A stretch of 63,091 nucleotides of DNA, from assembly GCA_902618565.1 (NCBI GenBank), contig CACNAX010000005.1:1-63091 (forward strand), in the 5' to 3' direction. Below are positions 47,963 to 61,068 of the stretch, piece by piece. Position 1 is the stretch's first letter; the number at the start of each line of letters is the position of its first letter. The position numbers were made by a program, and so were the translations under genes. The stretch is from an uncultured Pelagibacteraceae bacterium. GTDB lineage: Bacteria; Pseudomonadota; Alphaproteobacteria; Pelagibacterales; Pelagibacteraceae. The notes beneath the pieces are model-generated. The model was not told the DNA's origin and ran no database searches. It saw only the letters and a program-made list of their open reading frames with translations.

Positions 47963-50860
47963 ATGAGCTCTCCTAAAAATCTGGAATATAAAAAAACATC
48001 ATTTCTAAATAAAGCTAATAGTGCATTTATTGAGGAAATGTATGTAAAATTTATAAATAAAGATCCATCTCTATCTGAAAGTTGGATTGAATATTTCTCA
48101 GGTGTAGATGAGGATATGAAGATATTAGTCGATGAGATAAATGGACCGTCGTGGAAACCTTTCTCAAAAAAAATTAATATAGAAGATGTTGAGAAAACAG
48201 CTAAAGAAAATGAAAAAAACAAAGATAATTCTAGCAAGTTTAATTTTCAAGTAATTGCAAATTCAAATAAAAATTCAATAAGTGCCGTAGCCTTGATAAG
48301 AGCTTATCGATTAAGGGGACATCTATTATCAAAATTAGATCCTTTAGAATTGATGAAGTCAGAATATTTAGACGAATTACATCCTGAGTACTATGGTTTT
48401 AAAAAAGAAGATTATGACAAAGAAATTTTTCTAAACGGAATAATAAATAAAAAAAGTGCAAATATTAGAGAAATACTGAAGTTTTTAAAAAAAACTTATT
48501 GTGGTCCCATAGGTTATGAATACATGCATATTTCAAATCCAACTGAGAGAATGTGGTTTAGAGATAGAGTTGAAAAAGACGAGAATGCACTCAAGTTTAC
48601 AAAAAATGGAAAGCAAGCAATTTTAAATAAATTAATACAAGCAGAGGGATTTGAAAAATTTTTAAACACAAAATATGTTGGTACTAAAAGATTTGGTTTA
48701 GATGGTGGAGAAAGTTTAATACCTGCTCTTGAGCAAATTATAAAAATCGGAGGACAATCCAAAATAAAAGAAGTTAAAATAGGAATGTCACATAGAGGAA
48801 GACTAAATGTCTTAGCAAACGTTTTACAAAAGTCTTATAAAAGAATTTTTAATGAATTTGCTGGTGAAATGGATGGTTCAGAAGATGGTGCTGGAGATGT
48901 CAAATACCATTTAGGAGCCTCATCTGATAGAGAATTTGATGGAAATCCTGTACACGTTAGTTTAACAGATAATCCTTCACATTTAGAGGCAGTTAATCCT
49001 GTTGTTCTTGGGCAAACTAGAGCTAAACAATTTTTTCACCAAGACAAACAAAGAAATAAAGTTATACCAATATTAATTCACGGCGATGCTGCATTTGCAG
49101 GGCAAGGAATAGTAGCAGAGTGTTTTGCGATGTCCGGACTTCCTGGTCATAACACTGGAGGGACAATCCATATTATTGTTAACAACCAAATTGGATTTAC
49201 AACAAGTCCTAGATTTGCGCGGTCTTCCCCTTATCCTTCTGACGTAGGTAAAATGGTTGATGCACCAATCATCCATGTTAATGGAGATGATCCTGAGGCA
49301 GTTGTTTACGCAACTAGAATAGCAACTGAGTTTAGATTAAAATTTAATAGAGATGTTGTAATTGATTTAATATGTTACAGAAGATTTGGACATAATGAGG
49401 GAGATGAGCCATCTTTCACCCAACCACTTATGTACAAAAAAATTAGATCTCATCCATCTACAATTAAAATTTATGGTGAAAAGCTCGTAAATGAAGGACT
49501 TTTTACGAAACAAGATTTAGATCAACAAATTATTGATTTTAAAAATTTATTAGATGATCAATTTAAAAATGCGAAAGATTATAAACCTAAAATTAGGTGG
49601 TTTGAGGGAACTTGGTCGAGATATAAACCCGAAAGAGGTAAAGATAAAAGAGGTGTAACTGGATCAGATTTGAAAATTTTAAATAATATTTCTGACAGAA
49701 TACATGTTTTTCCAACTGATAAAAATATTCACAAAACCATAACAAAAATTATGGAAAATAGAAAAAAAACTATTAATGAAGGCTCAGGAATTGATTGGGC
49801 AACAGCTGAGTCTTTAGCATTTGGTTCATTATTAGTTGAAGGTTATCCAGTAAGGTTAGTAGGTCAGGACTCAGGTAGAGGTACCTTTAGTCAAAGACAC
49901 TCAGTTTTAAGAAATCAAATTGATAATTCAAGGTACATACCTTTAAACAATATATCTAGTAACCAAAAAAATTTTGAAATTGTAGATAGTTTTTTATCTG
50001 AACTTGCAGTTTTAGGATTTGAATATGGATACAGTTTAGTAGAACCGAATACATTGACAATTTGGGAAGCTCAATTTGGAGATTTTGCAAATGGTGCACA
50101 AGTAATTATTGATCAATTTATATCATCTGGTGAAAGAAAGTGGAAAAGAGCATCAGGACTGGTTATGTTATTACCCCATGGTTATGAAGGACAAGGTCCA
50201 GAGCACTCTTCTGCGAGATTAGAGAGATTTTTACAATTATGTGCAAATGATAATTTACAAGTTATGAATTGTACTACACCTGCAAATTATTTTCATGCTT
50301 TAAGAAGACAGATGCACCGTGATTTTAGAAAACCTTTAATTATAATGACACCTAAGTCACTTTTAAGAAATAAATATTGTGTATCAAATTTAGAAGATTT
50401 TAGTAAAAAAAATTCTTTTCATAGAGTGCTATGGGATCATGCTAGAGATACTAAGCAAAAAGGTTTTATTAAGTTAAAAGAAGATAAAAAAATTAGAAAA
50501 GTAATATTATGCTCTGGAAAAATTTATTTTGATCTTCTCGCGGCAAGAGAGAAACTAAAAATCAATGATGTGATTTTGTATAGAATTGAACAACTATATC
50601 CTTTCCCTGCAAAAAGTTTGGTTAAAGAGCTAAAACCATTTGCAAAAAATTCAAAATTTTATTGGTGCCAAGAGGAGCCCAAAAATATGGGTGCTTGGTT
50701 TGCTGTTAGAGATTATATACAATGGACATTAGAGACTATTAAGGCTAAAAACAATGCAATTTCTTACATTGGAAGAAGTCCAGATGCTACACCTGCTACA
50801 GGTTACGCAAGAAGACATAATTCTGAACAACAAGAAATTATAAATAAAGTATTTGAATAA
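47963..50860 (+). CDS. sucA: 2-oxoglutarate dehydrogenase E1 component
   Basis: 965 residues; thiamine diphosphate-dependent decarboxylation of 2-oxoglutarate and transfer to the SucB lipoyl group. N-terminal FLNKANSAFIEEMYVKF (E2-binding helix), GMSHRGRLNVLANVL near 273, HGDAAFAGQGIVAECFAMS near 373 (ThDP), RFGHNEGDEPSFTQP near 473, and SQRHSVLRNQ plus LPHGYEGQGPEHSSARLERFLQ in the C-terminal half. No regulatory fusion to E2 (unlike KgdM of actinobacteria). Confidence 0.97.
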   Translation: MSSPKNLEYKKTSFLNKANSAFIEEMYVKFINKDPSLSESWIEYFSGVDEDMKILVDEINGPSWKPFSKKINIEDVEKTAKENEKNKDNSSKFNFQVIANSNKNSISAVALIRAYRLRGHLLSKLDPLELMKSEYLDELHPEYYGFKKEDYDKEIFLNGIINKKSANIREILKFLKKTYCGPIGYEYMHISNPTERMWFRDRVEKDENALKFTKNGKQAILNKLIQAEGFEKFLNTKYVGTKRFGLDGGESLIPALEQIIKIGGQSKIKEVKIGMSHRGRLNVLANVLQKSYKRIFNEFAGEMDGSEDGAGDVKYHLGASSDREFDGNPVHVSLTDNPSHLEAVNPVVLGQTRAKQFFHQDKQRNKVIPILIHGDAAFAGQGIVAECFAMSGLPGHNTGGTIHIIVNNQIGFTTSPRFARSSPYPSDVGKMVDAPIIHVNGDDPEAVVYATRIATEFRLKFNRDVVIDLICYRRFGHNEGDEPSFTQPLMYKKIRSHPSTIKIYGEKLVNEGLFTKQDLDQQIIDFKNLLDDQFKNAKDYKPKIRWFEGTWSRYKPERGKDKRGVTGSDLKILNNISDRIHVFPTDKNIHKTITKIMENRKKTINEGSGIDWATAESLAFGSLLVEGYPVRLVGQDSGRGTFSQRHSVLRNQIDNSRYIPLNNISSNQKNFEIVDSFLSELAVLGFEYGYSLVEPNTLTIWEAQFGDFANGAQVIIDQFISSGERKWKRASGLVMLLPHGYEGQGPEHSSARLERFLQLCANDNLQVMNCTTPANYFHALRRQMHRDFRKPLIIMTPKSLLRNKYCVSNLEDFSKKNSFHRVLWDHARDTKQKGFIKLKEDKKIRKVILCSGKIYFDLLAAREKLKINDVILYRIEQLYPFPAKSLVKELKPFAKNSKFYWCQEEPKNMGAWFAVRDYIQWTLETIKAKNNAISYIGRSPDATPATGYARRHNSEQQEIINKVFE

Positions 50861-52135
50861 ATGAGTGAAAAAATATTAGTTCCAGTTTTGGGAGAAAGTA
50901 TTACAGAGGCTACGGTCACGAAATGGTTAAAGAAAAAGGGTGATAACGTAGTTGCTGATGAAGCTGTAGTAGAATTAGAAACTGACAAAGTAAACTTAGA
51001 AGTTCCTGCACCTGCGAGTGGTGTTATATCAGAGATCAACTCAAAAGATGGTGATACAGTCGAAGTTGGAACTGTATTAGGAATGATTTCAGAAGGTGGT
51101 GCTCTTAAAGAAGAAAAGGAAGCTGAGCCGGTTAAAGGAAACGTTGAAAAAAATAATGTAATAAATTTAGAAATCGAAAAGAAAAAAGATACAAAAATAA
51201 CTCAAGAACCTTTATTGCTTGACGAAGAACCATTGGTATTAACTGATGAAGTTAAAGAAACCAAGCCTATTAAACAAAATAAAACACTTTCTCCTGCTGT
51301 AAGAAAAATGGTTGTTGAAAATAAAATTAATTTAGATGAAGTAAAAGGGACAGGTAAAGATGGTAGAATTTTAAAAGGTGATTTAATAAGTTTAATGGGA
51401 GCTAACCCTCAACCTAACGAAAGAAAAATTCAATACGGCGAAGAAGAACGAATTAAAATGTCAAGACTAAGACAAACGATTGCTAAACGTTTAAAAGAGG
51501 CTCAAAATAATGCAGCTGTGCTTACAACGTTTAATGAGGTTGATATGTCAAATATAATTTCAATGAGAAAAGATAACCAGGAAGATTTCCAAAATAGTTA
51601 TGGAATTAAACTTGGCTTCATGTCCTTTTTTGTGAAAGCTTGTATAGTAGGATTAAAATTATTTCCTGCAATAAATGCTGAAGTTGAAAATGATGAAATG
51701 GTTTACAAAAATTATTATAATGTGAGCTTTGCAGTAGGAACTGAAAAAGGATTAGTAGTTCCAGTATTAAAAAATGCTGATGAAATGTCTTTTGCCGACA
51801 TTGAAAAAAACATAAAAGATCTGTCAGACAAAGCAAAAAATGGCAGTCTTACCATAGAGGATCTTCAAGGGGGAACGTTTACAATTAGCAACGGAGGTGT
51901 TTATGGATCAATGTTATCTACTCCTATTTTAAACCCTCCACAATCAGCAGTTCTTGGAATGCATAATATTGTTGAAAGACCTGTTGTTGTTGATGGTGAT
52001 ATAAAAGCTAGACCTGTAATGTTTTTAGCATTGTCTTATGATCATAGAATAATTGATGGAAAAGAATCTGTGAGTTTTTTAAAAACTGTTAAAGAAAACT
52101 TAGAAGATCCAAGAAGGTTATTTTTAAATTTATAA
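50861..52135 (+). CDS. sucB: 2-oxoglutarate dehydrogenase E2 component (dihydrolipoyl succinyltransferase)
   Basis: 424 residues: one lipoyl domain with the modified Lys in [15 protein letters not shown] near 43, a charged linker, a peripheral-subunit-binding domain ([33 protein letters not shown] near 145) and the catalytic domain with the active His in [10 protein letters not shown] near 398. The start directly follows the sucA stop, and lpd follows by one base. Confidence 0.97.
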   Translation: MSEKILVPVLGESITEATVTKWLKKKGDNVVADEAVVELETDKVNLEVPAPASGVISEINSKDGDTVEVGTVLGMISEGGALKEEKEAEPVKGNVEKNNVINLEIEKKKDTKITQEPLLLDEEPLVLTDEVKETKPIKQNKTLSPAVRKMVVENKINLDEVKGTGKDGRILKGDLISLMGANPQPNERKIQYGEEERIKMSRLRQTIAKRLKEAQNNAAVLTTFNEVDMSNIISMRKDNQEDFQNSYGIKLGFMSFFVKACIVGLKLFPAINAEVENDEMVYKNYYNVSFAVGTEKGLVVPVLKNADEMSFADIEKNIKDLSDKAKNGSLTIEDLQGGTFTISNGGVYGSMLSTPILNPPQSAVLGMHNIVERPVVVDGDIKARPVMFLALSYDHRIIDGKESVSFLKTVKENLEDPRRLFLNL

Positions 52136-52136
52136 T

Positions 52137-53534
52137 ATGTCAGAAAAATTTGATGTTACAGTAATTGGTGGTGGTCCTGGTGGTTATGTTTGTGCAATTA
52201 GATTGTCTCAACTTGGACTTAAAACAGCATGCATAGAGTCTAGAGGATCTCTAGGAGGGACATGTTTAAATATTGGATGCATCCCATCAAAAAGTTTACT
52301 TAATTTATCTGAAAAATTTCATAGTGCTAAAAATTTTGAAAAAATTGGAATCGAGACTGGAGAAATAAAACTCAATTTAGATAAAATGATGAAAAATAAA
52401 GACAAAGCTGTAACAGTTTTGACTAAAGGAGTTGAATTTTTATTCAAAAAAAACAAAGTCACTTATTTTAAAGGCAAAGGTTCATTTGAGAACGAGAATT
52501 CAATAAAAATTGAAGGCTTGGAAGGCACTAAAATAATTCAAACTGATAAAACAATAATCAGTACAGGATCAGAGCCAGTTTCATTGCCTGGAGTAGATTT
52601 TGATGAAGAGAGAATTCTTTCTTCAACTGGAGCCCTATCTATTCCCAAACTCCCAAATAAAATGATTGTTGTTGGTGGAGGATATATAGGGTTGGAAATG
52701 GGATCAGTTTGGTCAAGACTTGGCACTGAAGTCACAGTCGTTGAATTTTTAGATCATATCACGCCTGGAATGGATCGAGATATTTCAAATGAATTTATGA
52801 AAATATTAAAGAAACAAGGTATAAAATTCAACCTTAATACTAAAGTTGATAAAATAACTAAAAACTCTAACGGTGTGACGGTTGAGACTTCACAAAATGA
52901 TGGCCAAAAAGTTAAACATGATGTTGATGTTGTTTTAATTTCTGTAGGAAGAAGACCTTATACTAAAAACTTAAATTTAGATAAAGTTGGTGTAAAGTTA
53001 GATGAAAAAGGAAGAGTTAAAGTAAATAAAAATTTTGAAACGAATGTTAAAAATATTTATGCAATAGGTGATGTTATTGATGGCCCAATGTTAGCCCATA
53101 AAGCTGAAGAGGAAGGAATTGCTGTTGCAGAATTAATAGCAGGTCAATCAGGTCATGTTAATTATGATATTATTCCTGGAGTTGTTTATACATCTCCTGA
53201 GGTTGCTTATGTTGGCAAAAGCGAAGAGCAATTAAAAAAAGAAAACATAGGGTACAAAATTGGTAAATTTCCTTTTATGGCAAATTCAAGAGCCAAAGCA
53301 ATTGATGAGCCAGAGGGTTTTGTAAAAATTTTGGCAGACCAATCAACTGATAAAGTGCTTGGTGTACATATTATTGGTCCTCATGCAGGAGAAATGATAG
53401 CTGAGATGGCTGTCGCAATGGAATTTGGAGCTAGTTCCGAAGATATTGCAAGAACATGTCACGCACACCCAACATTTTCTGAAGCTATAAAAGAAGCAGC
53501 ATTATCAGTAGATAAAAGACAAATTCACTCTTAA
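52137..53534 (+). CDS. lpd: Dihydrolipoyl dehydrogenase (E3)
   Basis: 465 residues. FAD motif GGGPGGYVCAIR at 12, redox Cys pair in GGTCLNIGCIPSKSLL near 42, NAD motif VVGGGYIGLEMGSVWSRLG near 182, YAIGDVIDGPMLAHKAEEEG near 308 and the catalytic His-Glu in HAHPTFSEAIKEA near 443. Reoxidises the lipoyl group of SucB; may also serve other complexes. Last gene of the TCA cluster, with a convergent methyltransferase gene 3 bases beyond. Confidence 0.97.
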   Translation: MSEKFDVTVIGGGPGGYVCAIRLSQLGLKTACIESRGSLGGTCLNIGCIPSKSLLNLSEKFHSAKNFEKIGIETGEIKLNLDKMMKNKDKAVTVLTKGVEFLFKKNKVTYFKGKGSFENENSIKIEGLEGTKIIQTDKTIISTGSEPVSLPGVDFDEERILSSTGALSIPKLPNKMIVVGGGYIGLEMGSVWSRLGTEVTVVEFLDHITPGMDRDISNEFMKILKKQGIKFNLNTKVDKITKNSNGVTVETSQNDGQKVKHDVDVVLISVGRRPYTKNLNLDKVGVKLDEKGRVKVNKNFETNVKNIYAIGDVIDGPMLAHKAEEEGIAVAELIAGQSGHVNYDIIPGVVYTSPEVAYVGKSEEQLKKENIGYKIGKFPFMANSRAKAIDEPEGFVKILADQSTDKVLGVHIIGPHAGEMIAEMAVAMEFGASSEDIARTCHAHPTFSEAIKEAALSVDKRQIHS

Positions 53535-53537
53535 TAA

Positions 53538-54182
53538 TTATTTTTCTACATTCAATAAAGCAAATCTTTTAAATTTTTCTTCAAGTTTTATTTTATTATT
53601 ATTTGCAAAGTCTTTTATTGCTTTTTCAACACTTTCAATTTTTGTAATACCTGCAAAATCATCACAAACAATTCTAGAATTATTTTTCATGTTGTCATAA
53701 AGTTTTTGTAAATCACTTAAAACTGTATCGTAACTATGGCCTCCATCTAAAAATACGAAATCAATTTCACTTAAAGGAACTTTTTCTAAAGTCACCCTTG
53801 TGTCTCCTTCTATTAGCTCAATATTTTGCGAAAATTTCTTTAAAAAATTTTGAACAGATATCTTTGAATTTAAATTTTCTTTTTTTATGAAATTATAATA
53901 GATAGTTTTAAGTGGATTCGAAAACTTTTGATTTTCAAGAAATTTAGGTTCGATCTCATCTACACTTGATGTTTTAGTAGATCCAAATAAATCTAATCCG
54001 TAATATCTAAAATCACTACCAAAATTTGTCTTTAATAATTCACATATATTTCTTGATGTAACACCACAAAAAACACCGATTTCTAATACATTTTTTGGCT
54101 TATATTCCTCAACTAAACTCAAAAAATTATCCCCATAAGGTTTTTTTAAACCTGATTTTCTCCAGTAATAATTATATTTCAT
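53538..54182 (-). CDS. Class I SAM-dependent methyltransferase (Methyltransf_24/CmcI-like)
   Basis: 214 residues. The SAM-binding motif I is NVLEIGVFCGVTSRNICELL near 35, and the DFVFLDGGHSYDTVLSDLQKLYDNM block near 145 with DDFAG near 180 is typical of CmcI/Methyltransf_24 enzymes that act on sugars, phenolics or rhamnosyl groups in glycolipids and antibiotics. No surface-sugar genes are near, so the target is unknown. It stands alone on the minus strand between lpd and priA, and reads away from priA across 51 A+T-rich bases that must hold both promoters. Confidence 0.82.
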   Translation of the reverse strand: MKYNYYWRKSGLKKPYGDNFLSLVEEYKPKNVLEIGVFCGVTSRNICELLKTNFGSDFRYYGLDLFGSTKTSSVDEIEPKFLENQKFSNPLKTIYYNFIKKENLNSKISVQNFLKKFSQNIELIEGDTRVTLEKVPLSEIDFVFLDGGHSYDTVLSDLQKLYDNMKNNSRIVCDDFAGITKIESVEKAIKDFANNNKIKLEEKFKRFALLNVEK

Positions 54183-54233
54183 TTGATCTATTTATATATT
54201 TTTAAGATATAAAAAAACTAAAATTAAATATTT

Positions 54234-56189
54234 ATGAAATATCCAGTTTTGTTGCCAAATATATTTGATTATCCTTTTACCTATGAAAGTAATATTAAAT
54301 TAAAAGCAGGAGATTATGTAAAAGTTCCATTTGGTAAGAAAAATATTATTGGTGTAATTTGGGATTTTTTTGAAGAAAAGAATAATAGGGAATTTAAATT
54401 AAAATCTATAATTGAAAAAATTCAAATTGAACCACTAAGTAAAAAGACAATGAATTTTCTAAAGTGGTTTTCTAATTACAATCTTGTACCCCTAGGAATG
54501 TGTTTAAAACTACATTTGATTAATGACGAAAATTTAAAAATAAAAAATGACAGCGATCTATTAAAATATGCTCTATCAAGCAAAAAAGAAAGTTATCAAC
54601 TTTCTGAAGAGCAAGATAAGGCTTATAAAGAGTTATCTAAAAATGATAGCAGTTTTAGAGTTCATTTACTGCAAGGTACAACCGGTTCAGGAAAAACAAT
54701 AGTTTATTTTAAAGCTATTGAAAAAATTATAAATATAGGATTGCAAGCTCTAATTTTATTACCAGAAATAGGACTAACAAATGAATTTGAAAAAAAATTT
54801 AAATCTTATTTTGGATTTGAAGCTGCAGTTTGGCATTCAAAAGTCAGCCCAAAAAAAAGAAAAATTATATGGAATGGATTATCAGCAGGAAAAATTAAAG
54901 TAGTACTTGGAGCAAGATCATCCTTATTTCTGCCATTCAAAAAATTAGGTTTGATAACTGTAGATGAAGAGCACGATCAATCTTATAAACAAGATGAAGG
55001 AATTATCTATAATGCTAGAGATATGGCAATATCAAGAGCTAAACACGAAAATATTCCAATAAATTTAGTAACTGCAGTTCCATCAATCGAAACATATGAA
55101 AATATTAAAATTAAAAAATATAATTACTCAAGATTGCTTAATCGATATAAGGGTGCAAATTTACCTAAACACCATGTTATCGATCTTTATCAAAATCAAC
55201 TAGCGACCAAAAGTTCTATATCTCTCAAAACTCTTGAAAAAGTAAAAGAACATTTAAATAAAAAAGATCAAGTTCTCTTTTTCATAAATAGAAGAGGTTT
55301 TGCACCCTATGTTTTATGTAAAAAATGTTTAAATGTTTTTACATGCCCAAGGTGTTCTATAAATTTAGTATTTCACAAAAATAAAAAAATTCTTTTGTGT
55401 CATTACTGTGGATATAATTCAAAATTAAATAGAGATTGTAAAAAAGGAAATGTTTGTGAGTTTGTATTTAGTGGACCTGGGGTAGAAAAAATTGCAGAGG
55501 AAGTTAAAAACCTTTTTCCTAATAAAAAAACAATAATTTTTTCTAGCGACACAATGAATAAAGCATCTGGCAAAGATAAATTGAATAAAATTATATCTGG
55601 TGAAATAGATATTCTTGTAGGCACTCAGTTAATATCAAAAGGATTTCACTTTCCAAAATTGAATTGTATTGTTGTATTAGATATTGATTTAACTTCTCAA
55701 GGACACGATCTTAGGAGCACTGAAAAAAATTTACAACTTTACCATCAGTTATCAGGAAGAGCAGGTAGAACCGGCAAACCGGCTAATATTTATTTCCAAA
55801 CATACAATTTAAAACCAGAAGTTATAAATCAAATTACAAATGAAGATCCTTTTAAATTTCTAGAAAATGAATTAAATTTAAGAAAGAGGAATAATCTACC
55901 ACCCTACGAAAGATTTATCGCTTTAATCTTATCTTCATCAAATGAAAAAAAACTTGATATAGATGCCGTAAAACTTAAAAATATTTTATCAAAATCTATA
56001 GATGCAAAAATTTTAGGACCAGTAAATGCTCCAATATATAGAATTAATCAAAAATTCAGAAATAGACTATTAATAAGGGCAAAAAAAACATCTAATGTTC
56101 AGAAAAAATTGAAAGATGTATTGAAAGATTTTCAACTCTCCAAAGGAATGAAACTTTCAGTTGATGTTGACCCTATCAGCTTCAATTAG
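54234..56189 (+). CDS. priA: Primosomal replication helicase PriA
   Basis: 651 residues; restarts stalled replication forks. N-terminal DNA-binding domain, Walker A LLQGTTGSGKTIVYF near 145, Walker B VDEEHDQSYKQDEG near 245, ARD, and C-terminal helicase motifs VGTQLISKGFHFPKL and QLSGRAGRTGKP near 510. The zinc-binding insert has CKKC (362-365), CPRC and CHYC, but the last pair reads C402-KKG-NV-C408, so the eighth Cys is at +6 instead of +3. Otherwise normal length. The atp operon begins 102 bases downstream. Confidence 0.94.
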   Translation: MKYPVLLPNIFDYPFTYESNIKLKAGDYVKVPFGKKNIIGVIWDFFEEKNNREFKLKSIIEKIQIEPLSKKTMNFLKWFSNYNLVPLGMCLKLHLINDENLKIKNDSDLLKYALSSKKESYQLSEEQDKAYKELSKNDSSFRVHLLQGTTGSGKTIVYFKAIEKIINIGLQALILLPEIGLTNEFEKKFKSYFGFEAAVWHSKVSPKKRKIIWNGLSAGKIKVVLGARSSLFLPFKKLGLITVDEEHDQSYKQDEGIIYNARDMAISRAKHENIPINLVTAVPSIETYENIKIKKYNYSRLLNRYKGANLPKHHVIDLYQNQLATKSSISLKTLEKVKEHLNKKDQVLFFINRRGFAPYVLCKKCLNVFTCPRCSINLVFHKNKKILLCHYCGYNSKLNRDCKKGNVCEFVFSGPGVEKIAEEVKNLFPNKKTIIFSSDTMNKASGKDKLNKIISGEIDILVGTQLISKGFHFPKLNCIVVLDIDLTSQGHDLRSTEKNLQLYHQLSGRAGRTGKPANIYFQTYNLKPEVINQITNEDPFKFLENELNLRKRNNLPPYERFIALILSSSNEKKLDIDAVKLKNILSKSIDAKILGPVNAPIYRINQKFRNRLLIRAKKTSNVQKKLKDVLKDFQLSKGMKLSVDVDPISFN

Positions 56190-56224
56190 CCCATTAAATC
56201 TTACCATTTTTCACAATCTGAGCC

Positions 56225-56253
56225 TTGAAGACTGATAATTCGTATGTTATCTA
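56225..56253 (+). promoter_or_regulatory. Possible promoter of the atp operon
   Basis: TTGAAG (56225-56230) and TATCTA (56248-56253) are spaced by 17 bases in the 102-base gap before atpH. A weak match in both hexamers, so tentative; but no upstream gene could drive atpH unless priA transcripts read through. Confidence 0.3.
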
Positions 56254-56291
56254 AGCGAAATTTTAAACATCTTCACAATTGAGAGTATAAA

Positions 56292-56846
56292 TTGAGCGAA
56301 AATAAAATATCAATAACTTCTAATAACAGTTATGCCCAAGCATTATTTGAGCTGGCTAGCGAAGATAAATCTCTAGCAAAAGTAGAGGAACAAGTCGTTG
56401 CAATTAGTAGACTCATAAATGAAAGTGAAGAATTTAGATATTTAATCAAAAACCCTACGACTAGTATTGAGGATTTAACTAAAGTTATTGAAACAATTTC
56501 CGAAAAAAACAATTTTGATAATCTTTTAAAAAGATTTCTAGTTTTTTTAATTCAAAAAAGAAGATTTTTTTATTTAGAAAAAATTTTAAGTGACTTTATA
56601 GAGGTATGTTCGAAAGCTAGAGGTGAAATAAAAGCAGAGCTTTTTTCAGCTAAAGAACTTAATGAAACAGATATTTCTAAAATTAAAGAAGATCTATCTC
56701 AAAACTTTGGAGCAAAGATACAGTTAAATTATAAATTTGACCAAAGTTTAATTGGTGGCTTGGTATTAAAAGTGGGAAGTACAATGGTAGATAATTCTAT
56801 TAAAAATAAACTGCAACAAATTCAAAAACAAATGATAGAGGCATAA
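56292..56846 (+). CDS. atpH: ATP synthase F1 delta subunit, TTG start
   Basis: 184 residues of the OSCP/delta family linking F1 to the b-subunit stalk: YAQALFELASEDK near 14 and GGLVLKVGSTMVDNSIKNKLQQI at the C-terminus. The only start able to give the family N-terminus is TTG at 56292, since an in-frame TGA lies at 56280-56282 and the next ATG is deep inside. A weak start on the first gene of the operon would keep delta (one per complex) low relative to alpha and beta (three each). Confidence 0.93.
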   Translation: MSENKISITSNNSYAQALFELASEDKSLAKVEEQVVAISRLINESEEFRYLIKNPTTSIEDLTKVIETISEKNNFDNLLKRFLVFLIQKRRFFYLEKILSDFIEVCSKARGEIKAELFSAKELNETDISKIKEDLSQNFGAKIQLNYKFDQSLIGGLVLKVGSTMVDNSIKNKLQQIQKQMIEA

Positions 56847-58367
56847 ATGGAAATAAATCCTTCAGAAGTAACAAAAATATTAAAAGAACAGATAAAAAAA
56901 CTTGGCGATAGAGCTGAGGTTTCAGAGGTCGGACAAGTATTATCTGTTGGAGATGGAATTGCAAGAATTTATGGCTTGGATAATGTTCAAGCAGGAGAAA
57001 TGGTTGAGTTTTCTGATGGCTCTAAAGGAATGGCATTAAACTTAGAGAGTGACAACGTTGGTGTTGTTATATTTGGCGATGATAGAGAAATTAAAGAGGG
57101 TGATACTGTAAAAAGAACTGGTGCGATTGTTGATGTACCAGTTGGAAAACAACTTTTAGGAAGAGTTGTTGATGGATTAGGAAATCCAATTGATGGAAAA
57201 GGAGCTTTAGATAAAAGTTTAGAAAGAAAAAGAGTTGAAGTTAAAGCTCCAGGAATTATTCCACGACAATCAGTTGGAGAACCAATGCAAACAGGTTTAA
57301 AAGCAATTGATAGCTTAATTCCTGTTGGAAGAGGGCAAAGAGAACTTATAATTGGAGATCGTCAAACTGGTAAAACCGCAGTAGCTATCGATACAATTAT
57401 CAATCAAAAGAAAATTAATGAGTCAGACGACGAAAGTAAAAAACTTTATTGTATATATGTTGCAATTGGACAAAAAAGATCAACGGTTGCTCAGATTGTA
57501 AAAACTTTAGAGGACGCTGGCGCAATGGAATATACGACTATAGTTTCCGCAACAGCCTCAGACTCTGCGCCTCTTCAGTTTTTAGCTCCTTACACAGGAT
57601 GTACTATGGGAGAATATTTTAGAGATAATGGAATGCATGCTTTAATTATTTACGATGATTTATCTAAGCAAGCAGTCGCATATAGACAAATGTCATTATT
57701 ATTGAGAAGACCACCGGGGCGTGAAGCATACCCAGGAGATGTGTTTTATTTACATAGTAGATTATTAGAAAGAGCTGCTAAATTAAGTGATGAAAATGGC
57801 GGAGGTTCTTTAACTGCGCTACCAATTATTGAAACACAAGCAGGCGATGTCTCTGCATACATTCCAACAAATGTAATATCTATTACAGATGGGCAAATAT
57901 TTTTAGAAACTGAACTATTCAATCAAGGAATTAGACCAGCAGTAAACGTTGGATTATCCGTATCTAGAGTTGGATCAGCTGCGCAAACTAAAGCTATGAA
58001 ATCTGTGGCTGGATCAATTAAATTAGAGTTAGCTCAATACAGAGAAATGGCAGCTTTTGCTCAATTTGGATCTGATTTAGATGCATCTACACAAAAACTT
58101 TTAAATAGAGGTTCAAAGTTAACTGAACTTTTAAAACAAGGACAGTATTCTCCCATGACAGTTGCAGAACAAGTTATATCAATTTTCTGTGGCGTAAAAG
58201 GTTATTTGGATGATATTGAACTTAAAGATGTAGCAGACTTTGAAAATAAAGTTCTACAAAAGTGTAAATCTGACAAGCCTGAGATTATGGAGTCTATTGC
58301 CAAAACTGGGAAGATTGAGGAAGATATTGAAAAACAATTAGTAGAATTAATTAAAGGAATTAAATAA
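56847..58367 (+). CDS. atpA: ATP synthase F1 alpha subunit
   Basis: 506 residues; non-catalytic nucleotide subunit. P-loop [13 protein letters not shown] near 170, the alpha-type [25 protein letters not shown] near 285, and [15 protein letters not shown] near 370 with the Arg finger. The start codon directly follows the atpH stop. Confidence 0.98.
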   Translation: MEINPSEVTKILKEQIKKLGDRAEVSEVGQVLSVGDGIARIYGLDNVQAGEMVEFSDGSKGMALNLESDNVGVVIFGDDREIKEGDTVKRTGAIVDVPVGKQLLGRVVDGLGNPIDGKGALDKSLERKRVEVKAPGIIPRQSVGEPMQTGLKAIDSLIPVGRGQRELIIGDRQTGKTAVAIDTIINQKKINESDDESKKLYCIYVAIGQKRSTVAQIVKTLEDAGAMEYTTIVSATASDSAPLQFLAPYTGCTMGEYFRDNGMHALIIYDDLSKQAVAYRQMSLLLRRPPGREAYPGDVFYLHSRLLERAAKLSDENGGGSLTALPIIETQAGDVSAYIPTNVISITDGQIFLETELFNQGIRPAVNVGLSVSRVGSAAQTKAMKSVAGSIKLELAQYREMAAFAQFGSDLDASTQKLLNRGSKLTELLKQGQYSPMTVAEQVISIFCGVKGYLDDIELKDVADFENKVLQKCKSDKPEIMESIAKTGKIEEDIEKQLVELIKGIK

Positions 58368-58373
58368 TCATAA

Positions 58374-60669
<2,296 letters not shown>

Positions 60670-60670
<1 letters not shown>

Positions 60671-61068
60671 TGAGTAATCTCTTTAATATAGATATTGTTA
60701 ATCCAGAACAATCTTTTCTTTCTAAAGATAATGTATTTGAGGTTGTAATACCTGCTGTAGAAGGAGAGATTGGTATTCTTAAAGATCATATTCCAATTAT
60801 CTCTTTTTTAAAACCAGGTATAATTAAAGTATTCTCTGAGTCTGAAGAACAAAGTTTCTATGTTGAAGATGGTATTGTCGAATTTAAAGACAATACATTA
60901 TCTGTATTAACTAGTTCAATTTTTGATTTAAAAGATGCTGATAAAAATTTTGTATCTGACTCGATAAGCAGTGCTGAAGCAGAATTATCAAAAGATAATA
61001 TTGATGATCAAAAAAGATTTCTTTTAAACCACAAAGTCGAAGTTCTAAAATCTATAAGTATTAATTAA
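60670..61068 (+). CDS. atpC: ATP synthase F1 epsilon subunit
   Basis: 132 residues; regulates hydrolysis and couples rotor to F0. N-terminal beta sandwich with VVIPAVEGEIGILKDHIPIISFLKPG near 25 and VEDGIVEFKDNTLSVLT near 75, then a C-terminal helical hairpin. The end overlaps rppH on the opposite strand by 8 bases. F0 genes are not in the window, as usual in alphaproteobacteria. Confidence 0.95.
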
